Source: Pseudomonadota bacterium (GTDB lineage Bacteria > Pseudomonadota > Gammaproteobacteria > Burkholderiales > Burkholderiaceae_C). From it: a DNA stretch of 64,000 bases. A model generated the notes under the pieces. It was not told where the DNA came from and made no database searches. It was given only the letters and a program-made list of their open reading frames with translations. The position numbers were made by a program, and so were the translations under genes. Below, piece by piece: positions 44,087 through 53,797 of the stretch. The stretch lies in contig JAFEDY010000019.1 in NCBI GenBank assembly GCA_018241405.1, positions 1,709-65,708 on the forward strand. The letters are read 5' to 3'. The first letter of the stretch is position 1; every line of letters begins with the position of its first letter.

Positions 44087-44680
44087 TTATGCTCCGAAAG
44101 ACAGAGCACCGGACGGCAGCGCACGGCCCAGCGCCGAGGTGAGCACGGTGAAGTGCATGGTCTCGTCGGCCGCCAGGCGCGCTGCCACCTTGGCCAGGTC
44201 ATGGCTGCCCAGCGACGGGATCACGCCGATGTAGGCATTGGCCGCCCCCAGTTCCAGGCGCGTGGCCAGGCTCAGCACGTCGGCCTGGCTCTTGAGCATG
44301 CCGGCCTGCAGCGCCTTGGCGTAGTCGTCCAGGGACTTCTCGGCCACCGGCATGCCGCCCATCTTCTGGATGGTGGCCATCAGCGCATCGCGGTGGGCCT
44401 TGTGGTGTCCCTGGAACTGCACGGCCACGTCGAGCACGGGCTTTTGCAGCAATCCGCTGCCCGCGCCGAGCTGGTAGGCATTGATGGCCTCGTGCTCCAG
44501 GCCCAGGGCCACGTTGAGAATGGACACGTCCTTGGACGGGTCGCCGCCCATGCCCTGGGCCAGCGCATCGCGCCCGGCCAGCAGGGCCACGGCGACGGCC
44601 GACAGCGTTCCCGTCGTGCCCAGAAAGCCGCGGCGCGAGGCGGCCAGCGGGGTGCGATGCAGATTGAGATTCGTGCTCAT
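44087..44680 (-). CDS. Tat-exported ferritin-like domain protein
   Basis: 197-residue protein with a twin-arginine signal (SRRGFLGTTGTLSAVAVALLAG) and a four-helix ferritin-like domain. Candidate metal ligands are Glu/His pairs in LGLEHEAINAY, GHHKAHRDAL and ADETMHF. Export by Tat implies it folds, perhaps with its metal centre, in the cytosol. Related exported proteins are uncharacterised. It is the first gene of a pair with the cytochrome c. Confidence 0.82.
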   Translation of the reverse strand: MSTNLNLHRTPLAASRRGFLGTTGTLSAVAVALLAGRDALAQGMGGDPSKDVSILNVALGLEHEAINAYQLGAGSGLLQKPVLDVAVQFQGHHKAHRDALMATIQKMGGMPVAEKSLDDYAKALQAGMLKSQADVLSLATRLELGAANAYIGVIPSLGSHDLAKVAARLAADETMHFTVLTSALGRALPSGALSFGA

Positions 44681-45256
44681 GGTGTGCTCCTGTCAACGTG
44701 GATGAAGAGTCGGTGCGCATGGGCACCCGACATCCCTCCATACGCTGTCGGGCAGGCGCTGGATTCGGCGCGCAGGAAAATTTTTAGGCTCAAGTAGCGA
44801 TGTCCGTTGATTCGCCCGGCCACGGCAAGCTAGGTCTGCAGCGGCCGTCACCCCCGCGAAGGCGGGGATCCACGTGCAACCCCAACCGTTGCTTCGTCAC
44901 CGCTGTGGATCCCGCCTTCGCGGGGATGACGGAGGGTTTGCAGAGGCTCTTCACTAGAAACCGCTACAGGAGCCAATCTATAGGTGATCCATTGCGTGCC
45001 AGCGAGCGTAGGGCGCCCGGCTGGCAACTGACACCGCCCCGTCGCACACCTCGTGCGCAGCGGCGTTTTGCCCCAGGCAGTGCAGTCATGGGTCTGCCGA
45101 AGTGCATCGCCCGGCGCGGACGAGCACATCATGGCAAAGGTCCGGCCTCGCGCCTGGCGCGGGCAGTCCCCGTCAACGGTGCGGGCGCGCGCTGCTGGGG
45201 CGCGGCTATGCTGGCGTTGCGCCATGTGGCGTGGGTCTTGCAAAGCGGATGGATTG
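44681..45256. other. 576-nt interval with no supported gene
   Basis: Lies between the ferritin-like gene and the DMT transporter, divergent genes, so it must hold both promoters. It contains one long REP-like hairpin (separate entry). Open frames across it have no recognisable product or ribosome-binding site. The right part (45000-45250) is GC-rich and looks like eroded coding sequence, but I cannot assign it. Confidence 0.6.
44847..44930. repeat. REP-like palindrome with CCCCGCGAAGGCGGGGATCC arms
   Basis: Left arm 44847-44873 and right arm 44905-44930 are near-perfect inverted copies around CCCGCGAAGGCGGGGATCCAC; the loop is 31 nt. Each arm is itself partly palindromic. Motifs of this GTCATCCCCGCGAAGGCGGGG type are scattered through many proteobacterial genomes as mobile REP/BIME-like units. 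No RAYT transposase is nearby. Confidence 0.8.
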
Positions 45257-46186
45257 ATGCAGTCGTCACAGTGGATGGGGTACGCGTGGGTGCCGGTGGT
45301 ACTGTTTGCCACCCTGGCGCAGACGGCGCGCAACGCCGCCCAGCGCACGCTGACCCAGGAACTGGGCACGTTGCCCGCCACGCTGGTGCGCTTTCTCTAT
45401 GGCCTGCCGTTTGCCGCACTGTGGCTGGCGCTGCTGTATGGGTGCCCCGATCGCACGCCGGCCCTGCCGCAGTTCAGCACCGTCTACCTCGGCTGGATTG
45501 CGCTCGGGGCCTTCTTCCAGATCTTGGGCACGGCCTTTCTGCTGCTGGCCATGACCGAGCGCAACTTCGCCGTGGCCGTGACCCTGTCCAAGACCGAGGT
45601 GCTGCAGGTGGCGCTGTTCGCCACGGTGCTGCTGCATGAACTGCCCACACCGCTGGCGCTGCTGGCCATGGTGGTGGCCACGGCCGGCGTGCTGCTGCTG
45701 TCGCTGCCGCCGCGCGGGCAGCTGCTGTCGCTGTCGGCCTGGGCCAGCCGGCCGGCGCTCTACGGCCTGGCCTGCGGGGCCAGCTTTGCCATTGCCTCGG
45801 TGGGTTTTCGCGGCGGCGCGCTGGCCCTGGGGGCCGAGACCCCCTGGCTGTCCGGCGCATGGGGTGTGTTGATTGCCCAGGCGCTGCAGACCCTGGGGCT
45901 GGGTGCGTGGGTGGCCTTGCGCACGGAAAGGGGCCTGGCCCCGCTGTGGCCTGCCTGGCGGCTGTCGCTGCTGGCGGGCAGCATGGGCGCGGCCGCATCG
46001 CTCGCCTGGTTCACGGCCTACGCCATGCAGGGCGCGGCCGAGGTGCGCACGCTGGGCATGGTGGAGGTCGTGTTCAGCTACCTGGTGTCGCGCCGGCTGC
46101 TGAGCGAATCCTTCAGCCGGCCCGAGAAGCTGGGCATGGCGCTGATAGTGCTGGGGCTGGTGCTGATCACCCTGCAGGGCGTGTGA
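45257..46186 (+). CDS. DMT superfamily (EamA) transporter
   Basis: 309-residue inner-membrane protein with about ten hydrophobic helices in two EamA-like halves (about 1-135 and 155-309), typical of drug/metabolite exporters. Features include YAWVPVVLFATLAQTARNAAQ, LLLAMTERNFAVAVTLSKTEV and EVRTLGMVEVVFSYLVSRRL near the C-terminus. Substrate unknown. The start was placed at MQSSQWMGYAW; the reading frame extends further but the upstream part is not membrane-like and has no ribosome-binding site. It precedes dinB by 13 nt. Confidence 0.85.
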   Translation: MQSSQWMGYAWVPVVLFATLAQTARNAAQRTLTQELGTLPATLVRFLYGLPFAALWLALLYGCPDRTPALPQFSTVYLGWIALGAFFQILGTAFLLLAMTERNFAVAVTLSKTEVLQVALFATVLLHELPTPLALLAMVVATAGVLLLSLPPRGQLLSLSAWASRPALYGLACGASFAIASVGFRGGALALGAETPWLSGAWGVLIAQALQTLGLGAWVALRTERGLAPLWPAWRLSLLAGSMGAAASLAWFTAYAMQGAAEVRTLGMVEVVFSYLVSRRLLSESFSRPEKLGMALIVLGLVLITLQGV

Positions 46187-46199
46187 GGCACGGGCCACA

Positions 46200-47435
46200 A
46201 TGGCGGCCGTGACCGCTGCCGATTCCATTTCTGACCTGACCCGCCGCATCGCCCACCTCGACATGGATGCGTTCTACGCCTCCGTCGAGCTGCTGCGCTA
46301 CCCGCAGCTCAAGGGCCTGCCCGTGGTCATAGGCGGCGGGCGTCGGCATGAGGACGATGCGCTGCTGGCGGCCTACGCCGGGCGTCTGCAGGAGATTCCG
46401 CTGGCCGACTTTCCGCGCCTGTCGGGCTATGCGGGCCGTGGCGTCATCACCACCGCCACCTATGCCGCGCGCGCCTTTGGCGTGGGCTCGGCCATGGGGC
46501 TGATGAAGGCCGCGCGCCTGTGCCCCGACGCCATCCTGCTGCCCGTGGACTTTGCCGAGTACCGGCATTACTCGCGCCGGTTCAAGGCCGTCATCACCGA
46601 CATCGCCCCGGTCATGGAGGACCGCGGCGTGGACGAGGTCTACATCGACTTCACGCAGGTAGCGGGCGGCCAGCGCGAGGGCGGGCGCGTGCTCGCGCGC
46701 CTGATTCAGAAGAGCATCCTCGACGCCACGGGGCTGACCTGCTCCATCGGCGTGGCGCCCAACAAGCTCATCGCCAAGATGGCGAGCGAGTTCAACAAAC
46801 CGGGCGGCATTGCCATCGTCCACCCTGAAGATCTGCAGGAAAAAATCTGGCCGCTGGCCTGCCGCAAGATCAACGGCATAGGCCCCAAGACCAACGAGAA
46901 GCTGCAACAGCACGGCATCACCACGATTGGCGAGCTGGCGGCGCGCCCGCGCGACTGGCTGGTGGCGCATTTCGGCAAGAGCAGCGGCGCCTGGCTGCAC
47001 GACGCCGCCTGGGGCCGCGACGATCGCCCCGTGGTGACCGAGAGCGAGCCCGTGAGCATGAGCCGCGAGACCACCTTCGAGCGCGACCTGCACGCCGTGC
47101 GCGACAAGGCGCTCCTGGGCGAGATCTTCACCGAGCTGTGCCAGCAGGTGGCCGATGACTTGCAGCGCAAGGGCTATGTGGGCAGGACCATAGGCATCAA
47201 GCTGCGCTATGAGGATTTCAAGATTGCCACGCGCGACCAGACCGTGGCCATCTACACCCAGGACGCGGTGGCGATCCGCCGCGCGGCCGGGCAATGCCTC
47301 AAGCGCGTGCCGCTGCAAAAACGCCTGCGCCTCTTGGGCGTGCGCGTGGGCACGCTGCTGCGTGCGGACGACCCGGCCGCAACCGCGACCGGCCACGACG
47401 CGCAGGCCGACCCGTTCACCGCGCCGCTTTTTTGA
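46200..47435 (+). CDS. dinB: DNA polymerase IV (Y-family)
   Basis: 411-residue translesion polymerase. The catalytic acidic residues are in HLDMDAFYASVE (about 19-30) and GVDEVYIDF (about 142-150); TCSIGVAPNKLIAKMASEFNKPGG and the helix-hairpin-helix INGIGPKTNEKL follow, and then a little-finger domain. The tail ends in APLF, compatible with a beta-clamp binding peptide. A long insertion after the first strand (RRHEDDALLAAYAGRLQEI) is larger than in E. coli DinB and typical of Betaproteobacterial copies. No LexA box was identified. It sits downstream of the DMT gene and converges on queF. Confidence 0.95.
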   Translation: MAAVTAADSISDLTRRIAHLDMDAFYASVELLRYPQLKGLPVVIGGGRRHEDDALLAAYAGRLQEIPLADFPRLSGYAGRGVITTATYAARAFGVGSAMGLMKAARLCPDAILLPVDFAEYRHYSRRFKAVITDIAPVMEDRGVDEVYIDFTQVAGGQREGGRVLARLIQKSILDATGLTCSIGVAPNKLIAKMASEFNKPGGIAIVHPEDLQEKIWPLACRKINGIGPKTNEKLQQHGITTIGELAARPRDWLVAHFGKSSGAWLHDAAWGRDDRPVVTESEPVSMSRETTFERDLHAVRDKALLGEIFTELCQQVADDLQRKGYVGRTIGIKLRYEDFKIATRDQTVAIYTQDAVAIRRAAGQCLKRVPLQKRLRLLGVRVGTLLRADDPAATATGHDAQADPFTAPLF

Positions 47436-47443
47436 TGGAGTGA

Positions 47444-48289
47444 CTACTGCCGCGCCGTGCGCCGGTTGTCCGGCAGCGGCATGGGGTGGCTGGTGCGCAG
47501 CGGGTTGATATCGAGCCCGCCGCGGCGCGTGTAGCGTGCGTACACGGCCAGCTTGATGGGACGGCAGCGCTGCCAGATGTCCATGAAGATGCGCTCCACG
47601 CATTGCTCATGGAATTCGTTGTGGCCGCGAAAGCTCACGATGTACTGCAGCAGCCCCTCCTGGTCGATCTGCGCGCCGCTGTAGGTGATCTGCACGCTGC
47701 CCCAGTCGGGCTGGCCGGTGACCAGGCAGTTGCTTTTGAGCAGGTGGCTCACCAGGGTCTCGCTGACCGGAGCCTCGTCATGGTTGGCCTTGAGCAGCTC
47801 GGGTGCGGGCTGGTACTGGGTGCACTCGATGTCCAGGCGGTCGAGCAGCAGGCCGTCCTGCTCGTGCACGCGCTCCTGGTCGAACTGCTCGGGCGTGACC
47901 AGGCGCACGCCCACGGTGCCTGCCGTGGAGGCGCCGCGCCAGACGGCTTCGCTCACGTCCTGGCGTATGTGCGCACGCACCTCATCGAGGCCGGCAAGGC
48001 GCGTGCCGTTGAAGCTGTTGAGGTAGAGCTTGAAGGACTTGCTCTCCACGATGTTGGGCGTCTCGCAGGGCACCGTGATGTGGGCGATGGCCACCTGGGG
48101 CTTGCCGCGCGCGTTGAGCCACGACAGTTCATAGGCCGTCCACAGGTCGGCGCCGAAGAAGGGCACGCTGGCGGTGATGCCGATCTCGGCGCGCTTTGGC
48201 TGGCGCGGCAGCGGAAACAGCAGCGCTGCGTCGTACTGGTCGGCGTAGGCGGATGTGCGGCCGAGCTGGGACTGTTCTGGCGTGGTCAT
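47444..48289 (-). CDS. queF: NADPH-dependent 7-cyano-7-deazaguanine reductase
   Basis: 281-residue type II (two-domain) QueF, reducing preQ0 to preQ1 in queuosine tRNA modification. The active-site Cys precedes the NADPH-binding QueF motif ([20 protein letters not shown]), and the second domain has [16 protein letters not shown] and [12 protein letters not shown]. No other queuosine gene adjoins it. It follows the 2OG oxygenase on the same strand, separated by a 58-nt gap filled by a dispersed repeat. Confidence 0.96.
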   Translation of the reverse strand: MTTPEQSQLGRTSAYADQYDAALLFPLPRQPKRAEIGITASVPFFGADLWTAYELSWLNARGKPQVAIAHITVPCETPNIVESKSFKLYLNSFNGTRLAGLDEVRAHIRQDVSEAVWRGASTAGTVGVRLVTPEQFDQERVHEQDGLLLDRLDIECTQYQPAPELLKANHDEAPVSETLVSHLLKSNCLVTGQPDWGSVQITYSGAQIDQEGLLQYIVSFRGHNEFHEQCVERIFMDIWQRCRPIKLAVYARYTRRGGLDINPLRTSHPMPLPDNRRTARQ

Positions 48290-48290
48290 G

Positions 48291-48357
48291 GAATACTATT
48301 TATTCAATAGCTGCCAGCGCTTGATGGACGGGCGCTGGAGCCCTGTTTCATTTGAAT
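48291..48357 (+). repeat. Dispersed Comamonadaceae-type repeat, copy 5 (reference copy)
   Basis: The clearest copy: AATAGCTGCCAGCGCTTGAT, then GGACGGGCGCTGGAGCCC and TGTTTCATTTGAA. The central part forms an imperfect hairpin (CCAGCGC with GCGCTGG). On the minus strand its end supplies the final codons and the TGA stop of the oxygenase gene. Confidence 0.8.
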
Positions 48358-49202
48358 TCGCGTTCGCGCAGCCACTTGGTGGCAATCCACTTCTCGCCCT
48401 CGGTCACGGGCGCGCCGCCGTGCAGCGTGCGGGTGCTGGGGTGAGGTCGGTCGTAGCTGAAGAACACGGCATTGCCCTGGCGCGGGCTCACCTCCAGCGG
48501 CACGTCGGGAAAGGTGGTGCCGCCGCCCTTGGCGGGGTTGTTCAGGTAGATCACCAGCGTGGCCACGCGCTGGCCGCCGCGCTTGAGGATGGTCGGCGTG
48601 CCGGGCTGGGCGGGGTCGAAGTAGTCGTAATGCGGCTTGTACTCGGCGCCGGGGCGGTAATGCAGCACCTGCAGGCCCTCGCCGTTCTCGACAGGCCAGT
48701 TCACCAGGCGCGCAATGCGCCGCTCCAGGCGGGCGACGGCCTCGTTCTCGCCGCGCTCAAAGAACATGCCGTCGCTGGTGCGGTCGGCGTTGACCTCCTC
48801 GCCGCCGGTGCGGGTTTGCACGGTGAGCGAGCGCGCCATGCGCGAGCCCGCGGCATCGATGATGGCCTGGCATTCCTCGGGCGACAGCAGGTTGCCGAAC
48901 AACACCACGCGCGGGTTGGCCATGGCCATCAGCACCTCGACCTGGCGGTCGCCCGCATCGATGAACAGCGGCGAGTCGGCTAATGAAGGCTCCGGCACCG
49001 GCACGCCGGCCGGCCGGCCCTTTTCGCGCGCCACCTGGTCCAGGTGGGCGCGCAGCACCTCCTCCACGGCCTGGACGGCAACATCCTCGGCCCAGCCCGA
49101 TGCCTGCATGGCCGTGATCAGCGCGGGTGCGGTGATGCCGGAGCTGGCCTGCTCGATGATCCACTGGCGCAGCTCGGGCGTGACGTGTTGGGATGCGGTC
49201 AT
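48348..49202 (-). CDS. 2OG-Fe(II) oxygenase, prolyl 4-hydroxylase family
   Basis: 284-residue protein. The C-terminal catalytic domain (about 100-280) carries the iron motif HYDYFD, the distal His in TRTLHGGAPV and the 2-oxoglutarate Lys in GEKWIATKW, so the iron site is complete. An N-terminal helical part (1-75; AALITAMQASGWAEDVAVQAVEE) resembles a small UBA-like bundle. Bacterial members hydroxylate proteins such as EF-Tu or free substrates; the target here is unknown. It starts 15 nt after yaaA on the same strand. Its stop codon lies in a dispersed repeat. Confidence 0.88.
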   Translation of the reverse strand: MTASQHVTPELRQWIIEQASSGITAPALITAMQASGWAEDVAVQAVEEVLRAHLDQVAREKGRPAGVPVPEPSLADSPLFIDAGDRQVEVLMAMANPRVVLFGNLLSPEECQAIIDAAGSRMARSLTVQTRTGGEEVNADRTSDGMFFERGENEAVARLERRIARLVNWPVENGEGLQVLHYRPGAEYKPHYDYFDPAQPGTPTILKRGGQRVATLVIYLNNPAKGGGTTFPDVPLEVSPRQGNAVFFSYDRPHPSTRTLHGGAPVTEGEKWIATKWLREREFK

Positions 49203-49217
49203 GGAGGGCTTCCGTGT

Positions 49218-49994
49218 TCAGAGGGTCTTGCGGCGGAATACCAGGCGCTCTGGCGTGCTGCTGGCGGGGTGCAAAGCATAGCCCTCCAGGTCAAACCCTT
49301 CGAGCTGGCGGGGGGTGGTGACCCGGTGCTGCACGGCGTAGCGCGCCATGAGACCACGCGCGCGCTTGGCGTAGAAGCTGATGATCTTGTACTGGCCGGC
49401 CTTGTAGTCCTCGAACACGCATTCGATGACGCGTGCCTTGAGCGCCTTGCGGTCCACGGACTTGAAATATTCCTGTGATGCCAGGTTGACCACCACGGGC
49501 GTCACGTCCTGCGCCAGGCGCTGGCTCAGGTGTTCGGCAATGCGCGCGCCCCAGAACTGGTAGAGATTGGCGCCCGCCTCGGTCGCCAGGCGCGTGCCCA
49601 TCTCCAGGCGGTAGGGCTGCATCCAGTCCAGCGGGCGCAGCACGCCGTACAGGCCGCTCAATATCGCCAGATGCTGCTGCGCCCAGTCCAGCTCGTCGCC
49701 CGACAGGGTGTGCGCCTGCAGCCCCTCGTACACGTCGCCGTTGAAGGCCAGCACGGCCTGGCGCGCGTTGGCTGCCGTGAAGCGCGGCCGCCAGGCGGCG
49801 TAGCGCGCCACGTTGAGCGCGGCCAGCGCGTCGCTGATGGACATGAGTGAGGCCACCTCTTGCGGCGACTTCTCGCGCAGCACGGCGATCAACCGCTCGG
49901 CCTCGGGCACGAAGACCGGGCGCGTGTGCGGCAGGCCCTCGGGCAGGGGGCTGTCGTAGTCCAGCGACTTGGCGGGGGAGAGCAGGAACAGCAT
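49218..49994 (-). CDS. yaaA: Peroxide stress protein YaaA
   Basis: 258-residue cytosolic protein of the YaaA/DUF328 family, which limits free iron and DNA damage during peroxide stress (established in E. coli). Family marks: MLFLLSPAKSLDYDSP at the start, FNGDVYEGL, LSGLYGVLRPLDWMQPYRLEMGT, NLASQEYFKSVD and the C-terminal ARGLMARYAV. The start at MLFLLSPAK fits the family; a 12-residue upstream extension is unlikely. It leads a minus-strand run with the 2OG oxygenase and queF. Confidence 0.95.
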   Translation of the reverse strand: MLFLLSPAKSLDYDSPLPEGLPHTRPVFVPEAERLIAVLREKSPQEVASLMSISDALAALNVARYAAWRPRFTAANARQAVLAFNGDVYEGLQAHTLSGDELDWAQQHLAILSGLYGVLRPLDWMQPYRLEMGTRLATEAGANLYQFWGARIAEHLSQRLAQDVTPVVVNLASQEYFKSVDRKALKARVIECVFEDYKAGQYKIISFYAKRARGLMARYAVQHRVTTPRQLEGFDLEGYALHPASSTPERLVFRRKTL

Positions 49995-50022
49995 GCGTGA
50001 CTCCTGGCTGTCAGTTGCACGC

Positions 50023-50076
50023 CAAATCAATTTGGCCCTTATTTTTAAGGCGCTGACAGCTATTGTTTAAATAGTA
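50023..50076 (-). repeat. Dispersed Comamonadaceae-type repeat, copy 6 (inverted)
   Basis: On the minus strand: AAACAATAGCTGTCAGCGCC, then a diverged A-rich centre and GGGCCAAATTGATTTG. It fills most of the gap between the rne terminator and the yaaA start. Confidence 0.65.
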
Positions 50077-50105
50077 AAAACGCAACCGGGGGCTGATGCC
50101 CCCGG
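50075..50105 (-). terminator. Intrinsic terminator of rne
   Basis: Perfect 8-bp stem CCGGGGGC/GCCCCCGG with a 4-nt loop, followed on the minus strand by TTGCG and a run of five T. It lies 22 nt past the rne stop codon. Confidence 0.85.
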
Positions 50106-50127
50106 TGTCATGGCGTACGGACGTGCC

Positions 50128-53100
50128 TTATGCCGCCGTGCCTTCCTTCTCGAACGGCAGCTCCAAGGCGCGCAGGTCGCGGCGCGTTTCCACCAGCACC
50201 AGCGGGCCTTCGTCCAGCATCACCGCGGGCGGGCGCTCGCGCGGCACGCGCACGGGCTTGGGCTCGGCGGCGATGGCGGCCTGCGCGGCGGCGATCTTCT
50301 CGGCGTCGGAGTTGACCCACTCCAGGCCCGAGGCCTGGGCGATCTGCTGCAGCGAGTCCACGGGCAGCGTGAAGGCCTGAACGCGCGGCATGCCGCCCGC
50401 CGGGGCCATTTCTTCGGCCGGCGCGGGTGCCGGCGCAGGCGCTTGCGCGGCCGTGGGCGCCGCTTCGGCCACGGTTGCGGCCGGCATGGGGGCCGGGGCC
50501 TCCACGGGCGCTACTGCGGGCGATACGGCGACCGCTTGCGCGACGGGCTCGGCGGCCGCTGCGGCGGCGGGAGCCGCCACCGGCGGCGCAAAGTAGCTGC
50601 GGCGCGCCGGCTCGGACGCGGGCTCTGCAACCGGCGCCTCGGCGGGCGCTGCAGGTGCTGCGGGCAGGTCGAACTCCATCAGCGGCGCTGCGGGTGCGGC
50701 CTCGGCGTTGCGCGGGCTGCGCTCGCCACGCTCGCGCCGGTCACGGCCGTAGCGGTCTCGCGAGCGGCGTTCGCGGCGCTCCTCACTGCCGTTGGCGGCC
50801 TCGGGTGCGGCCGAAGCCATCTCGTTGGCCGTCAGGTCCAGGTCGGGCAGCGCGGCCAGCGGTGCGGTGTCGGCAAAGTCGGCGACGGGTGCCTGGTTGT
50901 CGGCGGCGTTGGCGCGTGGGGCGCGCTCACGGCGTTCGCCGCCACGCTCTCCACGCTCTCCGCGTTCACGACGCTCGCCGCGCTCGGCATTGCGCGGGGC
51001 GCGTTCACTGCGCTCCTGTGCTGCGCTGGACTCGGCGCCAGCGCTGTCCGCCGCGGCCTGGTTCACGGCCGCCGGGTCTGCCGCGGCCTGGGCCTGCTGC
51101 TGGGTGTTGCGCTCGCCACGCTCCCGGCCACCACGGCCTTCGCGTGGCTCGCGCCGGACATCGCCCTCGGCGCGTTCGCCGCGGCGTTCGCCATCGCGGC
51201 CGTTGCGCGGCTCGCGGTTCTCGCGGCCCTCGGCCGGACGCTCGCCTCGGCGGCCGCCACGACCCTCGGGGCTGCCGCCCTCGCGGGCCACGTCACGCGC
51301 GGCACCGCGTTCGCCGCCGCGGCGGTTGCCGCGCTCACCACCGCGGCCGTCGCGGCGTGCCTCGCCACGCGCCGCCGGCTCGGCCGGCTGCGGCGCCGGC
51401 GTGGCCACGGGGGCGGGTGCGGGCGCCGGGCCGAAGCCGAGCAGGCTCTTGATCCAGGCAAAGAAGCCTTGTTCCGGAACGGGCGCCGGCGCCGGGCGCG
51501 GCTGCGTCGGGGCGGGGGCGGCCGCGGCGCGTGGCTGGCCCTGGCCGCGGGCACCGCCGCGTGCGGCGCCCTCGGGGCGCGGCTCGGCCACCGGGGCCGG
51601 TGCGTCGGGCAGCACGCCCTTGATCACTGGGGCCTGCTTGTTCGTCGGCTCCTGCGAGCGGCGCGTGACGCGGGTCTGCTCCTCGACCACGTCGGCCAGC
51701 TTGTAGCTGGAGTCCAGGTTCTCCAGGCGCGGGTCGTCGTGCTTGAGGCGTTCGAGCTTGTAGTGCGGCGTCTCCAGCGACTTGTTGGGGATCAGCACCA
51801 CGGAAACGCGCTGCTTGAGCTCGATCTTGGCGATCTCGGTGCGCTTTTCGTTGAGCAGGAAGCTCGCCACCTCCACCGGCACCTGGCAGTGCACGGCGGC
51901 GGTGTTGTCCTTCATGGACTCCTCCTGGATCATGCGCAGCATTTGCAGCGAGAAGCCTTCCGTGTCGCGCACATGGCCCGTGCCGTCGCACAGCGGGCAG
52001 CGGATGTGGGCGCCTTCCGAGAGGGACGGCTTGAGGCGCTGGCGGCTCATCTCCATCAGGCCGAACTTGCTGATGGTGCCGAACTGCACGCGTGCGCGGT
52101 CCTGGCGCAGCGCGTCGCGCAGGCGGTTCTCGACCTCGCGGCGGTTCTTCGACTCCTCCATGTCGATGAAGTCGATGACGATCAGGCCGCCCAGGTCGCG
52201 CAGGCGCATCTGGCGCGCCACCTCGTCGGCGGCCTCCAGGTTGGTGCGCGTGGCGGTTTCCTCGATGTCGCCGCCCTTGATGGCGCGTGCCGAGTTCACG
52301 TCCACACTGACCAACGCCTCGGTGTGGTCGATGACGATGGCGCCGCCCGAGGGCAGCGTGACGGTGCGCGCGTAGGCCGATTCGATCTGGTGCTCGATCT
52401 GGAAGCGCGAGAACAGCGGCGCGTCGTCGCGGTAGCGTTTGACGCGGGCGGCATGCTCGGGCATCACGTGCGCCATGAACTGCTGCGCCTGCTCGTAGAT
52501 GTCGTCGGTGTCGATCAGGATGTCGCCGATGTCATTGTTGAAGTAATCGCGGATGGCGCGGATCACCAGGCTCGATTCCTGGTAGATCAGGAAGGCACCC
52601 TTGCCCGCCTTGGCCGCGCCGTCGATGGCGCTCCAGAGTTTCAGCAGGTAGTTCAGGTCCCACTGCAGTTCGGGGGCGCTGCGGCCGATGCCGGCGGTGC
52701 GCGCGATGATGCTCATGCCCTTGGGGTATTCGAGCTGGTCCATCGCCTCTTTCAGCTCGGCGCGGTCCTCGCCCTCGATGCGTCGGCTGACGCCGCCGCC
52801 GCGCGGGTTGTTGGGCATCAGCACCACGTAGCGGCCTGCCAGGCTGATGAAGGTGGTCAGGGCCGCGCCCTTGTTGCCGCGCTCTTCCTTCTCGACCTGG
52901 ACGATGAGTTCCTGGCCTTCCTTGATCACGTCCTGGATGCGCGCCTGCGACGGCGAAACGCCCTCGGCAAAATACTGCTTGGAGATTTCCTTGAACGGCA
53001 GGAAGCCGTGGCGATCCTCGCCGTAGTCCACGAAGCAGGCTTCGAGCGACGGCTCCACGCGCGTCACCACGGCCTTGTAGATGTTGCCCTTGCGCTGCTC

Positions 53101-53202
53101 GCGTCCCTCGATTTCGATTTCGTAGTCCAGCAGCTTCTGGCCGTCGACGATGGCCAGGCGGCGCTCTTCGGGCTGCGTGGCGTTGATGAGCATCCGTTTC
53201 AT
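50128..53202 (-). CDS. rne: Ribonuclease E
   Basis: 1024-residue endoribonuclease and RNA-degradosome scaffold. The N-terminal catalytic half (1 to about 510) has [13 protein letters not shown], the S1 domain [20 protein letters not shown], the DNase I-like VIDFIDMEE with catalytic acidic residues, and the zinc-link CPLCDGTGH. The C-terminal half is a low-complexity scaffold, rich in Arg/Glu/Gly (about 610-840), then Ala/Pro/Glu-rich, where partner proteins and RNA would bind. It is divergent from rluC with a 595-nt interval, as in E. coli. The long opposite-strand frame over it is a shadow of Ala/Arg-rich coding. Confidence 0.97.
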   Translation of the reverse strand: MKRMLINATQPEERRLAIVDGQKLLDYEIEIEGREQRKGNIYKAVVTRVEPSLEACFVDYGEDRHGFLPFKEISKQYFAEGVSPSQARIQDVIKEGQELIVQVEKEERGNKGAALTTFISLAGRYVVLMPNNPRGGGVSRRIEGEDRAELKEAMDQLEYPKGMSIIARTAGIGRSAPELQWDLNYLLKLWSAIDGAAKAGKGAFLIYQESSLVIRAIRDYFNNDIGDILIDTDDIYEQAQQFMAHVMPEHAARVKRYRDDAPLFSRFQIEHQIESAYARTVTLPSGGAIVIDHTEALVSVDVNSARAIKGGDIEETATRTNLEAADEVARQMRLRDLGGLIVIDFIDMEESKNRREVENRLRDALRQDRARVQFGTISKFGLMEMSRQRLKPSLSEGAHIRCPLCDGTGHVRDTEGFSLQMLRMIQEESMKDNTAAVHCQVPVEVASFLLNEKRTEIAKIELKQRVSVVLIPNKSLETPHYKLERLKHDDPRLENLDSSYKLADVVEEQTRVTRRSQEPTNKQAPVIKGVLPDAPAPVAEPRPEGAARGGARGQGQPRAAAAPAPTQPRPAPAPVPEQGFFAWIKSLLGFGPAPAPAPVATPAPQPAEPAARGEARRDGRGGERGNRRGGERGAARDVAREGGSPEGRGGRRGERPAEGRENREPRNGRDGERRGERAEGDVRREPREGRGGRERGERNTQQQAQAAADPAAVNQAAADSAGAESSAAQERSERAPRNAERGERRERGERGERGGERRERAPRANAADNQAPVADFADTAPLAALPDLDLTANEMASAAPEAANGSEERRERRSRDRYGRDRRERGERSPRNAEAAPAAPLMEFDLPAAPAAPAEAPVAEPASEPARRSYFAPPVAAPAAAAAAEPVAQAVAVSPAVAPVEAPAPMPAATVAEAAPTAAQAPAPAPAPAEEMAPAGGMPRVQAFTLPVDSLQQIAQASGLEWVNSDAEKIAAAQAAIAAEPKPVRVPRERPPAVMLDEGPLVLVETRRDLRALELPFEKEGTAA

Positions 53203-53797
53203 GATGCGTGTCCTTTTCGTTATGTTGTCTGGCGGGACTGCGCGCAGCGCTCCAACAGGGCTGCCATGGCGTGTCCCGCCGGTGTCAAACCAATACCTAC
53301 AGGCTCTAAACGAGCCGGGAATGCCTGGACTGACGCATCGAAACGAAAGGAATGGCCGGGATGCCTGCGGCCGCGCAGTTGCCTAACTGCGCGGGCAGGG
53401 TGGGGGCGCGAGGATGGGGGCGAGCCGGAGCGGGCGCGGGTGCACTACCGAAATGGTAGCGGGCTGCGCTTGCCGGACGGGCGCGGCGGGCGATTCCTGT
53501 GCCCATGGCAGGGGCTGACGCCCGCGCCACAATGACACCATCCATGCCAGCAGTACCCACATGTTTTCGCTTTGATCCGCCGGCCGCCGCGCCCTGGTGG
53601 GGCGGGACGGCCGGCCTGGAAATTCCGTATTCAGTGTTTCGATGTGTCAGCCTGCCGAGTGGCGTGCGGGCCATCGCAGGCATCCGGCCTGCAATCCGCG
53701 CGCACGACACCCGTTGGCATCGACCATGCTGCGCGCCGAGTCGGGTAGTGTCCTTTAAACTCCAGACAAATCAACCGCTTACACATTCGTCACGCAG
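53203..53797. other. 595-nt divergent rne/rluC interval: leader region, no gene
   Basis: No supported gene. It should contain the rne leader and promoters of both genes. Two perfect hairpins lie on the rne side: CCGCGCAGTT/AACTGCGCGG (53371-53394, 10 bp, GCCT loop) and CTACC/GGTAG (53445-53459). The rne leader of E. coli folds into hairpins used for autoregulation, so these are candidates for the same role; this is inference. Confidence 0.6.

Noticed and set aside
44847-44930. Palindrome as a CRISPR repeat or simple terminator
   Set aside because: Only two inverted arms with no spacer series, and no T-run after the stem.
50110-53535. 1141-codon plus-strand frame opposite rne
   Set aside because: Low-complexity Gly/Arg/Ala product mirroring the Arg/Glu/Ala-rich C-terminus of RNase E; rne itself is unmistakable.
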